In this document: positions 43,442 to 52,758 of the stretch, piece by piece
Layout: each line of letters opens with the position of its first letter
Numbering within the stretch: position 1 is the first letter of the stretch
From: Shewanella inventionis
GTDB lineage: Bacteria; Pseudomonadota; Gammaproteobacteria; Enterobacterales; Shewanellaceae
Assembly (NCBI RefSeq): GCF_014641855.1
Contig: NZ_BMII01000033.1
Span: forward strand, 1 to 56,321
Length of the DNA stretch: 56,321 nucleotides
Direction of reading: 5' to 3'
Made by a program: the position numbers and the translations under genes
Notes under the pieces: generated by a model
What the model was told of the DNA's origin: nothing
The model's database searches: none
Seen by the model: the letters and a program-made list of their open reading frames with translations, nothing else

Positions 43442-43772
43442 GAGACACCTCCTTTGAGCCTACTGGCACAAATACAGAATCATCAGCACCCACCACCGCT
43501 TGGGCATCCAGCACGATAAAACCGGCTGCTTTTAGCTTTTCAATTTGCTGATTGGTCTGAAGCAACCTGGATTCGATGTCTTGTTCGCTGGCATTGGGGC
43601 CCAATGACAACACCGCCTCCCCAAAATCCACGACTGCAATGGGCGTACTTAACGCCAACTGGCTGTGGATGGGTTCGAGTGTTTTCATTAAGAGCCAGCT
43701 GGTCATTAAACCGCTACCAGCAATAGACAAAGTAATAGAAGCCATAAATGGCCAAAGCGTGGTTTTATTCAT
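43425..43772 (-). CDS. TrbI-like (F-type) small membrane protein
   Basis: 115 residues: one membrane helix (residues 8-30), then a short periplasmic domain with TPIAVVDFGEAVLSL and IEKLKAAGFIVLDAQAVVGA. In F the gene after traC is trbI, which affects pilus retraction; the N-terminal anchor plus 'FIVLDAQAVV' strand pattern matches that family. Coupled to traC by an 8-base overlap. Confidence 0.7.
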   Translation of the reverse strand: MNKTTLWPFMASITLSIAGSGLMTSWLLMKTLEPIHSQLALSTPIAVVDFGEAVLSLGPNASEQDIESRLLQTNQQIEKLKAAGFIVLDAQAVVGADDSVFVPVGSKEVSHADTP

Positions 43773-46164
43773 AGCCTCGCTCCTTCAACAACTGAGAGAT
43801 GGCATCAGCAACAGAAAGGCCTTTGCGCGTTAACTGTTTAATCGCGTTTACATCTTCTGCACGGGACGAGTACAACAGCTTGTGAAACGGATCGACGATG
43901 AGGCGGCCAATCCCGGTGCCCATCTCGGTAATAAAGAAAATTTCGGAATAGACACCCGTGACGGTATGAACCGTTTTCAGGTATTCATAACCGCCTTCAC
44001 CTAGTGGCAAGCGGCCTTCTTTTTTGAGCGCGTTGATGGTTTCAGCTTTTTGGCCAAGCAGGTACATATTGGCCGAGTTTTCAGCGATGGCTTTACCTGT
44101 AGGGCTGTCATACAAATCGTTGACCGACTGCGTTACCGTTACAGCACTGCCGCCATATTTTCGAAATCGACGGTAACCCGTCTCGATGAACTTACCGACA
44201 TCACCTTGAGTCAGCAGATCCCAGGCTTCGTCAATGAACACAATCTTGCGACGATCCCGCTCACCTAAGTACATCTCTTGTTGGATTTGGTAGATAAGCT
44301 GAAGCAACACCACTTGTTGTAGATGCTTACGCCCCTTGAGCTCTTCTAACTCCAGAACGGTGAAACGGTTTTTGAAGCGAATATTGTTGTGACCATTAAA
44401 GAAACGGCCATATTCGCCCTGTGTCGTAAACGGATAGAGCTGCTCACCCACGTCTTGCACACGTCGGTCTTCGTGATTTTTTAAAGCCTCTGCCACATCA
44501 TCAACTAACATGGCACGACCTTTTTTCTCCCACAGTTCACGGGTCTGACGTTTTAAGTTGGCCATCTGAAAATCCGTTAATGACTGCGTAGGTGCGGCCA
44601 TTGCGGCCAATAACCCAACCAGTACATCCGCTTCTTCGTCATAGTCCTCAACGATTTCAAACGGATTTAAGCAAATGCCACTGTCCCGCCCGAACTGTAA
44701 GAACTCACCGTCATAGACTTCACACAGCTTTTCATAAGAGCGGCCAACATCAATCACCCAGCATTGGCCTCCTTCTGATAAGTAGGAGGAGATGATTTCG
44801 TTCACTAGGAAAGACTTGCCCGACCCCGATTGCGCCGCGATGCAACAGTTGTAATTACTGCCCGAGTCATAAAGGGACACACTCATGATCTGACCATTAC
44901 GGGAAACAAAGTTAATCACCGGCGTGCCAGTGCCTTTCCAATCCGCAAACAAAGGCAACAGAGGGATGACATGCCGTGTCGCCATGGTCTTGAATCGAAA
45001 CAAGTCGTTCATCGCCTGGCGGTCAGCTCCAAATGGCAAGGCATTCAGGAAAATGGGCAAACAGAAGTACTTGTCTTCCATCAGCTCAAATCCGAGCTCT
45101 TTGAAATAGGTTCGAGCATTTGAAACAGAGCTGATGGACGCCTCTTCCGTCGGGGAAAACAGCGTTAAGGTCATATTTGCCCGAATAGGACGATCACCTT
45201 CTTGCAAAGCTTCAAAAAGAACATCAAACCCCTTTTTCTTGGCTGCAAGCACCGGCACAAACTTGAGCATCGGGCCATAGGCCTGATTGACCGCCCATTG
45301 ACGCTTCGTCTCTAAACGAGATCGCATCGCCTCAGCTGAGGGAAAGTGAATGGTGACATTTAGCAAAAAGCTGCCGCGTAAACCGCGACTGCCCGTCATC
45401 ATATCGCCCGCAAAACTTGCGGCATGACCAAACCAGATCCGCTCAGGCAAGCGCTTAAATGATAAGGTTTTAACTCGGTAATCACCCAGCATCAGACCTT
45501 GGCTATCCACCTTGATAGCTCGGTCATAATCCAACACTTGCTCCCTAAGTGGTTTATCTGCCTCACTGCGGATTGGAGATGGATTGCGCCAAGAAGCATC
45601 TTTTCCCCAGTTAAGCTGAGCACTTAATGCCGCGAGCCAATTTCGGTCAGTCATCTCAGTGACGCGAAAACCAACCGTTGCCAACGCCTGTGAGAAAGAA
45701 GCTCGAAGCGCGGATGCTCTACTCAACTCACGCTCCGTCGGTATAGAACTTTCCAAAGGCAATTTGCAAGTGACGATCAGTTGAAAGTTGCGTACCTGAG
45801 TCTGGGTCGATTCTTCTATCGGTTGAACCGTGCCCCCATCGAGGAAATCCGCACGTTTGCGTATCGACGCCCTAAGCAATGGATCGGATTGACGATGCCG
45901 TAAGCCCATCATGCGCTGAAGGTCGGTTTGAATATCAGGGGATGCGTACAGGCCAAATTGCAGCAAAGTGTCTTTTGGCCAGTCGTTGTTGAGTAGAACA
46001 TTAACCCTGTCTGCAACAGACTCATCACCACCCGGCAACGGGTCACATAGAAAACCAAAGCCAACACTCTGGTCTTCCATGAAAAACAGTTGCTCATCGT
46101 CGGAATAGGCCAATACTGGCAAGAGCTCTGAAGCGCGTTGCCCTGAATACAGAGAGGCTTTCAT
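43765..46164 (-). CDS. traC: TraC, VirB4-type ATPase of the mating apparatus
   Basis: 799 residues. Walker A is AAQSGSGKSFLVNEI (near 446), Walker B KIVFIDEAWDLLTQG (near 643), with the TraC N-terminal domain before. It powers pilus assembly at the inner membrane. The frame extends to 46182, but the ATG at 46164 overlaps the dsbC stop (TAATG), has GGAGG upstream and gives a family-size protein. Translationally coupled to dsbC. Confidence 0.96.
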   Translation of the reverse strand: MKASLYSGQRASELLPVLAYSDDEQLFFMEDQSVGFGFLCDPLPGGDESVADRVNVLLNNDWPKDTLLQFGLYASPDIQTDLQRMMGLRHRQSDPLLRASIRKRADFLDGGTVQPIEESTQTQVRNFQLIVTCKLPLESSIPTERELSRASALRASFSQALATVGFRVTEMTDRNWLAALSAQLNWGKDASWRNPSPIRSEADKPLREQVLDYDRAIKVDSQGLMLGDYRVKTLSFKRLPERIWFGHAASFAGDMMTGSRGLRGSFLLNVTIHFPSAEAMRSRLETKRQWAVNQAYGPMLKFVPVLAAKKKGFDVLFEALQEGDRPIRANMTLTLFSPTEEASISSVSNARTYFKELGFELMEDKYFCLPIFLNALPFGADRQAMNDLFRFKTMATRHVIPLLPLFADWKGTGTPVINFVSRNGQIMSVSLYDSGSNYNCCIAAQSGSGKSFLVNEIISSYLSEGGQCWVIDVGRSYEKLCEVYDGEFLQFGRDSGICLNPFEIVEDYDEEADVLVGLLAAMAAPTQSLTDFQMANLKRQTRELWEKKGRAMLVDDVAEALKNHEDRRVQDVGEQLYPFTTQGEYGRFFNGHNNIRFKNRFTVLELEELKGRKHLQQVVLLQLIYQIQQEMYLGERDRRKIVFIDEAWDLLTQGDVGKFIETGYRRFRKYGGSAVTVTQSVNDLYDSPTGKAIAENSANMYLLGQKAETINALKKEGRLPLGEGGYEYLKTVHTVTGVYSEIFFITEMGTGIGRLIVDPFHKLLYSSRAEDVNAIKQLTRKGLSVADAISQLLKERGYE

Positions 46165-46856
46165 TAACGCCCCTCCAACCAAGCAGAAAGATCATAAGGA
46201 CGGCCTCGGCTGATGCGACCATCATTGGCGACGATGAAAGGCACACCTTGAATGCCCAGGATTTGAGCCGTCACCAAGGTACGCTGCATTGGTTCTAAGT
46301 TGCAGGCATCATCCTGTTCTAGGTTACCAATCCGGCCATTCAGCAATGCATCGGTGGCCGCTTTTTTGTCACGCGCACAGCCAAGCTGGCGAACCTGACG
46401 CTCTGAATCAGGACCAAGCACTGGCACAGGGAGTATTTGGAAGGTGTATTCTTTGGTTAACGGTAAAGCTTGTTTCAAAAGCTCATGGCAGTGCGGGCAC
46501 CGGGGGTCAACAAAGACCACCACTTTCTTTTTGCCTTCGCCCAGCGTCAGTGGGTTCAAATCATCCATTTTTAAGCCAAGACGACTTAAGTCCAGCGTGT
46601 TTCCCGCTTCACGAATCTCTTCAAGGCTGGTAAGCGGCTTTTTCGACCAGGCATCATAGAGCGTGCCATCAATGACGAACCGGCCACTGTCTGACATGAA
46701 AACAATACGGCCATTGCTTTCGACCGCTTTCATACCCGTGACCGGCAAAGAAACCATGCCGTCAATTTTGCCAACGGGCGACACTTCAGACACAGGTTCA
46801 GCTTGAACCAATGGAGACAGCGCAAGCGCCAGAATGATTGGAGATAGTTTTCGCAT
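46164..46856 (-). CDS. dsbC: DsbC-type periplasmic disulfide isomerase
   Basis: 230 residues, signal peptide MRKLSPIILALALSPLVQA. An N-terminal dimerisation segment (residues 25-90) is followed by a thioredoxin fold with VVVFVDPRCPHCHELLKQAL, the CPHC active site, and a cis-Pro loop GVPFIVAND. It folds Cys-rich TraN, TraU and TraH. It is first of the transcript dsbC-traC-trbI-like-trhF-traW-traU-traN. Its GAGGA Shine-Dalgarno sequence is inside a 9-bp hairpin. Confidence 0.94.
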   Translation of the reverse strand: MRKLSPIILALALSPLVQAEPVSEVSPVGKIDGMVSLPVTGMKAVESNGRIVFMSDSGRFVIDGTLYDAWSKKPLTSLEEIREAGNTLDLSRLGLKMDDLNPLTLGEGKKKVVVFVDPRCPHCHELLKQALPLTKEYTFQILPVPVLGPDSERQVRQLGCARDKKAATDALLNGRIGNLEQDDACNLEPMQRTLVTAQILGIQGVPFIVANDGRISRGRPYDLSAWLEGR

Positions 46857-46935
46857 GAGGAGTCCTCGTTAATGTAAATCGAGGCTCCAGTCTATGCAGT
46901 TGTCCTATGTGGACTCGGTTAGATAGATTGAAGAA
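46857..46935 (-). promoter_or_regulatory. dsbC leader: SD-masking hairpin and shared tra promoter motif
   Basis: GGAGCCTCG pairs with CGAGGACTCC with one bulged A (minus strand), touching the dsbC Shine-Dalgarno sequence. Upstream, AGATAGATTGAAGAA (46921-46935, plus strand) is identical to the copy upstream of traL (53101-53115) and similar to that of traF. Confidence 0.6.
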
Positions 46936-46987
46936 ATCGCAATCTAACTAGGGGGCTTATAGCTCGTTGAGGTTTGTTATAAACGAA

Positions 46988-47926
46988 TTACTCGGCGTTT
47001 GCGTTAACAAGCCAATCATCAAGCACTTGCTTCAATTTATCTAATTGCTCTTGGTGTTTTGCTTGATTCTTTGCCAATTTGTTAATGTTCTGCAATTTCC
47101 AACGAATCGCTGGCAAGTCTGCTGCATTAGGATAGTCAAACAATGCCCAGTCAGGTTGCCCTCTTTTGAATGACATAAGGAAAGCATGATCCCTTTCTGT
47201 GAAATGTTTTTGCAGTTCAATTAACATCATGGGCCTAACAGAGGCTAAGTCTTCGCATTCAACTTTTTCAAAAGTCATTCCGTCAAATTCTGCCTGAAAT
47301 TTCTCATTCAGAGGCTGCCAGTTTGGCGACATGACTTCATTAATAGGCCTAGGGTGACTTAATGTATAGGTTAAAAAACCCACCAAAATCTCTCTCGAAA
47401 TCCCTTCACTGCCAAGTAACATACGCACATCAAATAAGTCGCGAGGATGTTGGCGATCCATTGCAGCACACAATTTCCCACCATACAGATCGGGAAGACT
47501 GACTACCTGAATCTCAGCATAACCAAACTCGTCTTCAACAGACTCTTGAACTGGCATTATTTCTGCACTATGTAATGTACCTCTGGCGACGGGCGACACT
47601 TCAATTTTGATCGTCGCAACCGGGCTTGATACAACTATTCTCAGTTCATCAGCTTTATTATCCTGAAGTGCCGCTCGGATATCTGGTTGAGTATTGATTC
47701 TGTCTGTAATGCGCTGCAATGCAGCCCTGACATTAATCAAAGCCTCATCTCTTGGTTCAAGTGGAAGATAAGCAAGATCAATATCTACAGATAACCGAGG
47801 AAAATCTCTCACAAATAAATTAATGGCGGTGCCACCTTTAAGTGCAAAAACCGTCTCTGTTGCTACCACAGGAAGCATTCTTATGAGCAAGGAAACCTGT
47901 TTGTAATATGGGCTATCTTTATCCAT
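46988..47926 (-). CDS. mosT: MosT, AbiEii-type nucleotidyltransferase toxin
   Basis: Toxin of about 312 residues of the AbiEii/DUF1814 family. The nucleotidyltransferase motif is GGTAINLFVRDFPRLSVDID (G-G-T then DID near residue 50), with LYGGKLCAAMDRQHPRDLFD, the second conserved patch. Such enzymes add nucleotides to tRNA ends in related systems; in SXT, MosAT promotes element maintenance. A GTG at 47938 keeps the frame but lies within the Shine-Dalgarno area; the ATG at 47926 follows AAAGGTG at good spacing. Overlaps mosA, in the traA-dsbC hotspot as in SXT. Confidence 0.88.
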   Translation of the reverse strand: MDKDSPYYKQVSLLIRMLPVVATETVFALKGGTAINLFVRDFPRLSVDIDLAYLPLEPRDEALINVRAALQRITDRINTQPDIRAALQDNKADELRIVVSSPVATIKIEVSPVARGTLHSAEIMPVQESVEDEFGYAEIQVVSLPDLYGGKLCAAMDRQHPRDLFDVRMLLGSEGISREILVGFLTYTLSHPRPINEVMSPNWQPLNEKFQAEFDGMTFEKVECEDLASVRPMMLIELQKHFTERDHAFLMSFKRGQPDWALFDYPNAADLPAIRWKLQNINKLAKNQAKHQEQLDKLKQVLDDWLVNANAE

Positions 47927-48710
47927 TATGTTGTTCACCTTTTTTGACGCTTAATATCTCTGGCACTGTGATTTGATATCGCTCATCAAAACGTCCTTTT
48001 TCGACAACCTGCCGCTTTCCTGCACCCAATTCAATTCTTGTTTCATCTATGCGATTGACCCACTGGTGATCGTAGTATCGACCCAGAAATAGAAATATTC
48101 GGTTTGCCTGAACAGAGCTGCTTCGTTCAAGAATATCTTGTACTTTTCTAGGGCTAAGATTGACTAAACCCTGAAATAATTCTGCGACATGCTCAAATGA
48201 AATCAGCTTCCCAATCGCGTCTACCACCTCATAGGCAGCAAGTTCTGCACAGCTGACAGTGAGCTCTTTCTCTTTAACCGTGATCCTTTTCAAATCTTTC
48301 TCGGGATTCAGTTCAAGCTTATGGTTTCCACAGTAAAACCAATTCTGATAAGGGAATTCACGAAACCATTTTGGTAAGGACGACTTGTTTTTAACGCAAA
48401 TCCAAACTTGCTCTTTGTTCAGCTGTAAATAGTGACTCAGTCCTTGGTGAGTTAAGCTGCTCAATCCAGCCAAATGAACTGAAACGCCCAATTGCACATC
48501 TAATGCTTGAATGGCATCAACCCAAGTTGGCTTTATATCGCCTTGCGCATTTGGACGATAGTACACACCAGAACTAAGCTTCTTCAGCCAACCGTTCTGC
48601 GCGTACTTCTGAGCCAACGAGTAGCTCACGCCGTTTTCAGTCAGCCATTGCTGAAGTACTAGCGCACCAGGAGAAGTATGAGCAACAAGCCAGTTTATCT
48701 TAGATGACAT
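47919..48710 (-). CDS. mosA: MosA, AbiEi-type antitoxin and autorepressor
   Basis: About 263 residues starting MSSKINWLVAHTSPGALVLQ. The N-terminal winged helix (LVLQQWLTENGVSYSLAQKY ... GWLKKLSSGVYYR) is the AbiEi-like DNA-binding domain; the rest binds toxin. The frame runs to 48752, but the start at 48710 leaves two imperfect repeats free upstream as operator. It neutralises MosT and represses the operon; the stop overlaps mosT. SXT keeps mosAT in this same hotspot. Confidence 0.85.
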   Translation of the reverse strand: MSSKINWLVAHTSPGALVLQQWLTENGVSYSLAQKYAQNGWLKKLSSGVYYRPNAQGDIKPTWVDAIQALDVQLGVSVHLAGLSSLTHQGLSHYLQLNKEQVWICVKNKSSLPKWFREFPYQNWFYCGNHKLELNPEKDLKRITVKEKELTVSCAELAAYEVVDAIGKLISFEHVAELFQGLVNLSPRKVQDILERSSSVQANRIFLFLGRYYDHQWVNRIDETRIELGAGKRQVVEKGRFDERYQITVPEILSVKKGEQHNG

Positions 48711-48814
48711 TTTAACACCCAAAGTATGAATATCACGAACAGTATAAACCATTTGGTTTATTGTGATAGAGATTTTAACACCTTAGGTATTAATATACCT
48801 AATACTGTAAACTA
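48711..48814 (-). promoter_or_regulatory. mosAT operator: two repeats with palindromes
   Basis: Two imperfect direct repeats start with ATTTTAACACC (48709 and 48771) and end near AGTATAAAC/TACTGTAAAC. Between and within them are two perfect palindromes: ATAAACCATTTGGTTTAT (48744-48761) and TTAGGTATTAATATACCTAA (48783-48802). AbiEi antitoxins bind paired inverted repeats upstream of their genes, so this is probably the autoregulatory site. Confidence 0.65.
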
Positions 48815-48841
48815 AACTCGCTAATGCGGCGTTGTTGAAAT

Positions 48842-48888
48842 GAAAAGGTCTACACAACATCACTAATAACCCGATGCTGTGTAGACCT
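48842..48888 (-). terminator. strong terminator after traA
   Basis: AGGTCTACACAGCATC pairs with GATGTTGTGTAGACCT, a 16-bp stem with one G-U and an 11-base loop, followed by TTTTC on the minus strand. It closes the traL-to-traA transcript 42 bases past traA. Confidence 0.9.
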
Positions 48889-48929
48889 AGTTTGATTACC
48901 TTAAGTGAACTGCCTACTATGGCTCACAT

Positions 48930-49316
48930 TCAGGTGCCCAGTAAAACGGCACTGATTGCTGGAACTGTTGTGCCAATAACTTCTTGAGTGCTGGCAACAA
49001 CAGGTAAGGTTGCAGACATAACACTTTCAACGACGGTTGGCGTATTGTAGAGACCCATACCGCCACCAATGCCCAGAGCAAAAGCCATCAAGCTTTGGCG
49101 AGCGATACCGCCCACAATACCCACCAGAACCATGGCTCCCGCTACGATCCGTCCCAAAGTACCTTGGGTCCAATCTTTTAGGGTATCCCACACATCGGTG
49201 AAAGCATCACCACCGGTGCCCGCAAATGAGGGCTCCGAAATCATTAACGCCATCAAACCAAGCGCACCAATGGTCATTAGGCGCTGAGTCTGAATGGTGC
49301 GAACTGCATTTGTCAT
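48930..49316 (-). CDS. traA: TraA, pilin precursor
   Basis: 128 residues: a long leader (MTNAVRTIQTQRLMTIGALG ... SEPSFA) with cleavage likely after AxA, then a mature pilin of about 96 residues with two hydrophobic helices separated by a short loop (LGRIVAGAMVLVGIVGGIA and LMAFALGIGGGMGLYN). Mature pilins form the F-like pilus. The ATG overlaps the traV stop by 4 bases; a strong terminator follows. Confidence 0.92.
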   Translation of the reverse strand: MTNAVRTIQTQRLMTIGALGLMALMISEPSFAGTGGDAFTDVWDTLKDWTQGTLGRIVAGAMVLVGIVGGIARQSLMAFALGIGGGMGLYNTPTVVESVMSATLPVVASTQEVIGTTVPAISAVLLGT

Positions 49317-49885
49317 TCGTTAGTTTCTCCGTAGATACTCAAGTTATCGCGCTTACCATCAGCTCCCGCTGAGGCAGAATCGCTTTGAGTCTGAAGTGGA
49401 CGTAGCACTGGCGAAACCGTTCGAGGTGCTGACACCCCAATATCCCACCGGCGCGGTTCAATTTCGGTAAACACGTAGCTGGATAAATTCAGGTCCCCAC
49501 GATCATCCTCCCAAGGCGCAATCCAAATCCGCATTACCCTTGAAGGAATGCGAATAGGTGCAGATTGCTGCGTCTCGGGTAATGCTGGATGGCTCAACAG
49601 TCCTGTTTCTAAATCAGATTGTGAATACCCCGAGGGAGAACCAATTCGAGTCGCCACAGCATCAATCGTCTTGGGTGCAGCGCCATTACTGGTAAGCTCA
49701 TAGACTTCACGAGCGGATAAACAGCGCACACCGTCAGGCATACCTGGGCATCCATATTCACTACTCCCGAGACCCAATGAACTACAGCCAGACAATAAGG
49801 TTGAGCCGACTGCCAATAAAAATAATCCAGCTTTAGACCACTGTTTTGACTGGTGCTTTAGGTTGTTCTGCATTGATGTCGTCAT
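49313..49885 (-). CDS. traV: TraV, outer-membrane lipoprotein of the core complex
   Basis: About 190 residues. The lipobox LLSGCSSLGLG places the lipid Cys near residue 34. The following YGCPGMPDGVRCLSAREVYE segment with two Cys is a TraV hallmark. It forms the outer-membrane ring with TraK and TraB. The frame extends to 49963, but the ATG at 49885 has a strong AGGAGAG Shine-Dalgarno sequence and produces a normal lipoprotein signal. Coupled to traA. Confidence 0.93.
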   Translation of the reverse strand: MTTSMQNNLKHQSKQWSKAGLFLLAVGSTLLSGCSSLGLGSSEYGCPGMPDGVRCLSAREVYELTSNGAAPKTIDAVATRIGSPSGYSQSDLETGLLSHPALPETQQSAPIRIPSRVMRIWIAPWEDDRGDLNLSSYVFTEIEPRRWDIGVSAPRTVSPVLRPLQTQSDSASAGADGKRDNLSIYGETNE

Positions 49886-49959
49886 GGTTAACTCTCCTCT
49901 GGATACACATCTTATTGTCTGAAACGGACTTCGATCGGTTAGCAACATGCAGAATTTTT

Positions 49960-51249
49960 TCATCTTCTTGCACCTCCCCCTTGCGAAGTGGCCAACGACA
50001 ACGAGGCCCCACGAGTGACTATGACTTCAATTTTCCTTGCAGCGTCTACCTCTATGACTGGGAACATATTTTCAGCCATGTCCAAATAGAACTTGGCCAC
50101 TCGATCCAATGCTTTACCGGTGCCTTTAATCGCAGCACCTTGTAATGCTTCTTGGCTCATGACTTGCTGGTACAGCTGAGTATCACCGGCATTACCCGTC
50201 TGAATCGTTGGTACAGGATTCACATCAAATGCGCCTGCCAAGCCCTGTAGGAATCCGGCCATCATCGATTTAGCCACCAGTTGGCCTTGTTTCGACACTA
50301 ATCGGCCACGAATACCGGCTTTGCCGTCTTCACCTACGGCATAAGAATCCAGTCGTGTTTCAATGACGCCGCCATCTTCTCTCACACATGAAATGGTCTC
50401 GCCTCGCAAATAGGCACGCTCAGAGCTCAAATCACCGTAACCTGCGGCGATCAAGAAACACTCTTTGATATCCGCTCTAAATCGGTTGGGTAAAATGGCT
50501 TCCTTTTGAATCCTCAGCAATGCTGGAAAAGGTTCGCGTCTTGCGGACTCGTGAGTAGGTGCATCCAAACCCGTGATCAAAGTACCTGAGATGATGCTGC
50601 CCGCCGGTAGATACAAAGGCGGCGCTTCTTCCACTACAACTTCTGGCTCGACAACCACTTCAGGCTCAATCATACGAATCGTGATTGGCGGCAATGGAAC
50701 ATCCCGTGCTCGTGAACCTTGGCCACTGGCTGGCTGCTGATAGAGCGGATCTGGCAGCGGCGCATTGGCAAAATAGTCGTCTGGGTTAGACGGCAGTGGC
50801 TTTTCTTCTTTAGGCAATTCCATGGCAGATAAAGGTACTTCAAAACGGCTATTTGTGCCTTCAGCTACTGAATCACCTCCAGCGCGAACATCATCAAGCT
50901 CCGCTCGAAGGCGAGCCAACTCCGCATTAACCTCACTTGGTATTGAAGGCGAACCTGGGCTTAGCCGTCCTGAATCGACGTCACGACGCAAGCGTTCAAC
51001 TTCACGGCGTAACTGCTCGTTGCGCTCACTGAGTAGTTTTACGTTTGCAGCCAAACTATCGACCCCAACATCACGAGTATTGGTATCCGTAAGAATGTGC
51101 CGGATTGTTTCCTGTCGGTTCCGACTGCTTGAGCCATCATCAGGATTAGGTGAAAACACCATCACCATAAGAATGAGACCACCAGCAATACCGGCAACCG
51201 ATAGGCCCCGCTTCATGTTCGGGCTCATTTGTTCCCATTGTGCTTTCAT
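49960..51249 (-). CDS. traB: TraB, VirB10-like core-complex protein
   Basis: 429 residues spanning inner to outer membrane: an N-terminal helix (residues 13-30), coiled coil (LLSERNEQLRREVERLRRDV), Pro-rich linker (PPITIRMIEPEVVVEPEVV), and the VirB10/TrbI-type beta-barrel domain (LPAGSIISGTLITGLDAPT, then LRGETISCVREDG). It links the ATPase-driven inner complex with TraK/TraV. Shine-Dalgarno GGGAGG lies well placed; 2 bases after traK. Confidence 0.94.
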   Translation of the reverse strand: MKAQWEQMSPNMKRGLSVAGIAGGLILMVMVFSPNPDDGSSSRNRQETIRHILTDTNTRDVGVDSLAANVKLLSERNEQLRREVERLRRDVDSGRLSPGSPSIPSEVNAELARLRAELDDVRAGGDSVAEGTNSRFEVPLSAMELPKEEKPLPSNPDDYFANAPLPDPLYQQPASGQGSRARDVPLPPITIRMIEPEVVVEPEVVVEEAPPLYLPAGSIISGTLITGLDAPTHESARREPFPALLRIQKEAILPNRFRADIKECFLIAAGYGDLSSERAYLRGETISCVREDGGVIETRLDSYAVGEDGKAGIRGRLVSKQGQLVAKSMMAGFLQGLAGAFDVNPVPTIQTGNAGDTQLYQQVMSQEALQGAAIKGTGKALDRVAKFYLDMAENMFPVIEVDAARKIEVIVTRGASLSLATSQGGGARR

Positions 51250-51251
51250 CG

Positions 51252-52151
51252 TTACTTACCTCCCACAAGAAGCGAAGGTCGCTGACTTTCCACCGCTTCT
51301 TCACGATGATTGCGAACAACCACATACAACTCAGTCTTTTCACCCGGCAACAAGATATTGCGAGGCCAGTAGGCGCTTGCCACTATATCTGGTGCATGAC
51401 AAGCTATTTCACTGGCTTCTATCGGTTCATCGGCAAAGCTTTCAACCAGTCCTACATAGACGGTGAAGTAATGTCCCGTCACAATTTGCCCCTGCTTAAA
51501 ACCAAACTTTAAGCCAGGCTGAAAACATTTCGGGCTTGTGTCAGTTTGGCCAGCTAAACGGATGTCATAGCCTTGTGGTAACTCATTTAGTGCAAGGCGT
51601 CTGAGTAAATCACGTAAGCTATCGACGTATGGCTGAGCCGTTTCCCAAGTGGCGGCTTTTCGGTTCACGACGCCCTTAATAGGCCACTGCTGACCATCAA
51701 TAGCTAAGGTAATTTCACGCGGTGGAATACGACGAGGTACTAAGGTGACAGATAATGCGGGCGCTTCCTGACCAGGCGGAGTGATGTAAAGTGAAACCGG
51801 TGATTCTTTGTCCGTGGCCACATATACAACATTCCCCTTGATTTGCGTCTGAGCATCACTGGTTGTTCTCACCTGAGGCGATTCAAACGGCGTCACAATC
51901 CGATTCAGATGACCAAGAGCTACAGGGATCAGTTCATTAACTCCCGGTGTCATCATTAGCGTTGTTGGCACATCCGTTGAAGCCGTATTGGTTTGAGTCG
52001 GTGGATTTGCAGTAGCAGACTGCTTCATCACACTGGCTGGCACAATCGGCAATTCCACGTCTGCATACGACGCTTGAGATAACAGGACGCCACTCAAGCT
52101 GATTGCGATTAAGCTTGGAGTCAGCCATCGACTAATTTTGGTTCGCATCAT
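51252..52151 (-). CDS. traK: TraK, VirB9-like secretin-type core protein
   Basis: 299 residues with signal peptide (ISRWLTPSLIAISLSGVLLS, cleavage near SYA). The PGVNELIPVALGHLNRIVTP opening and the later VTLVPRRIPPREITL segment are TraK/secretin-like marks. It makes the outer ring with TraV and TraB. The start codon pair ATG-ATG follows GGAGGGTGA; it overlaps traE by 20 bases. Confidence 0.93.
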   Translation of the reverse strand: MMRTKISRWLTPSLIAISLSGVLLSQASYADVELPIVPASVMKQSATANPPTQTNTASTDVPTTLMMTPGVNELIPVALGHLNRIVTPFESPQVRTTSDAQTQIKGNVVYVATDKESPVSLYITPPGQEAPALSVTLVPRRIPPREITLAIDGQQWPIKGVVNRKAATWETAQPYVDSLRDLLRRLALNELPQGYDIRLAGQTDTSPKCFQPGLKFGFKQGQIVTGHYFTVYVGLVESFADEPIEASEIACHAPDIVASAYWPRNILLPGEKTELYVVVRNHREEAVESQRPSLLVGGK

Positions 52152-52758
52152 TCACCCTCCGGTTTTGCTCTTGGGTCAACTTTTCACGAACGCGCTTCGT
52201 TCTAGCTTGCCCCTCATACGTATCCATCCAATTGAGCTTTGGACGGTATTGCTCAATGTCGATGTCAAACTCATAGGTGCGAGTTTGACGCTGTTCATCT
52301 CCAGATGGTCCAGAGACCAAGGAATAACCGGTCACAAAGACATGGCCGGTTTCATACTCATACTCCACTTGTCTGGGTTGGAATTTGAGCGTGACTCGGT
52401 CTTCACGGATCTGTCTTGCCTGAATCTCCAGTGCATCGACCACTTGCTGGTACACCGCAGGTGAAAGTAGCGGCTCGATAGCAACCCGGATAAAAGACAC
52501 ATTGCCCGGCGTCACGTTGCCCATAAGCTCAGCTAGGTAGAGCCCCCAGGATTCCAAGTAAGGCTGAGTAGCCTGGTTTCGTGACACTTCAGCCGTTTCA
52601 GACAAGGTTGGCGGTTGAATGGCTACCACGGTATTGCGAGAAAATGCCGCAACCGCAAGCAGCAAGTTAGATAGCACCAGCACCGCAATCAGGAACCGTT
52701 GCCATCGGTTCTCTAATTGCGTGCCTTGCCATGATTTTAAAAACACGTCGAACTTCAC
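52132..52758 (-). CDS. traE: TraE, VirB5/VirB8-like inner-membrane protein
   Basis: 208 residues with one N-terminal helix (RFLIAVLVLSNLLLAVAAFS) and a periplasmic TraE domain (YLESWGLYLAELMGNVTPGN ... FVTGYSLVSG). It is needed for pilus assembly. Its ATG overlaps the traL stop by 4 bases. Confidence 0.93.
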   Translation of the reverse strand: MKFDVFLKSWQGTQLENRWQRFLIAVLVLSNLLLAVAAFSRNTVVAIQPPTLSETAEVSRNQATQPYLESWGLYLAELMGNVTPGNVSFIRVAIEPLLSPAVYQQVVDALEIQARQIREDRVTLKFQPRQVEYEYETGHVFVTGYSLVSGPSGDEQRQTRTYEFDIDIEQYRPKLNWMDTYEGQARTKRVREKLTQEQNRRVNDANQN

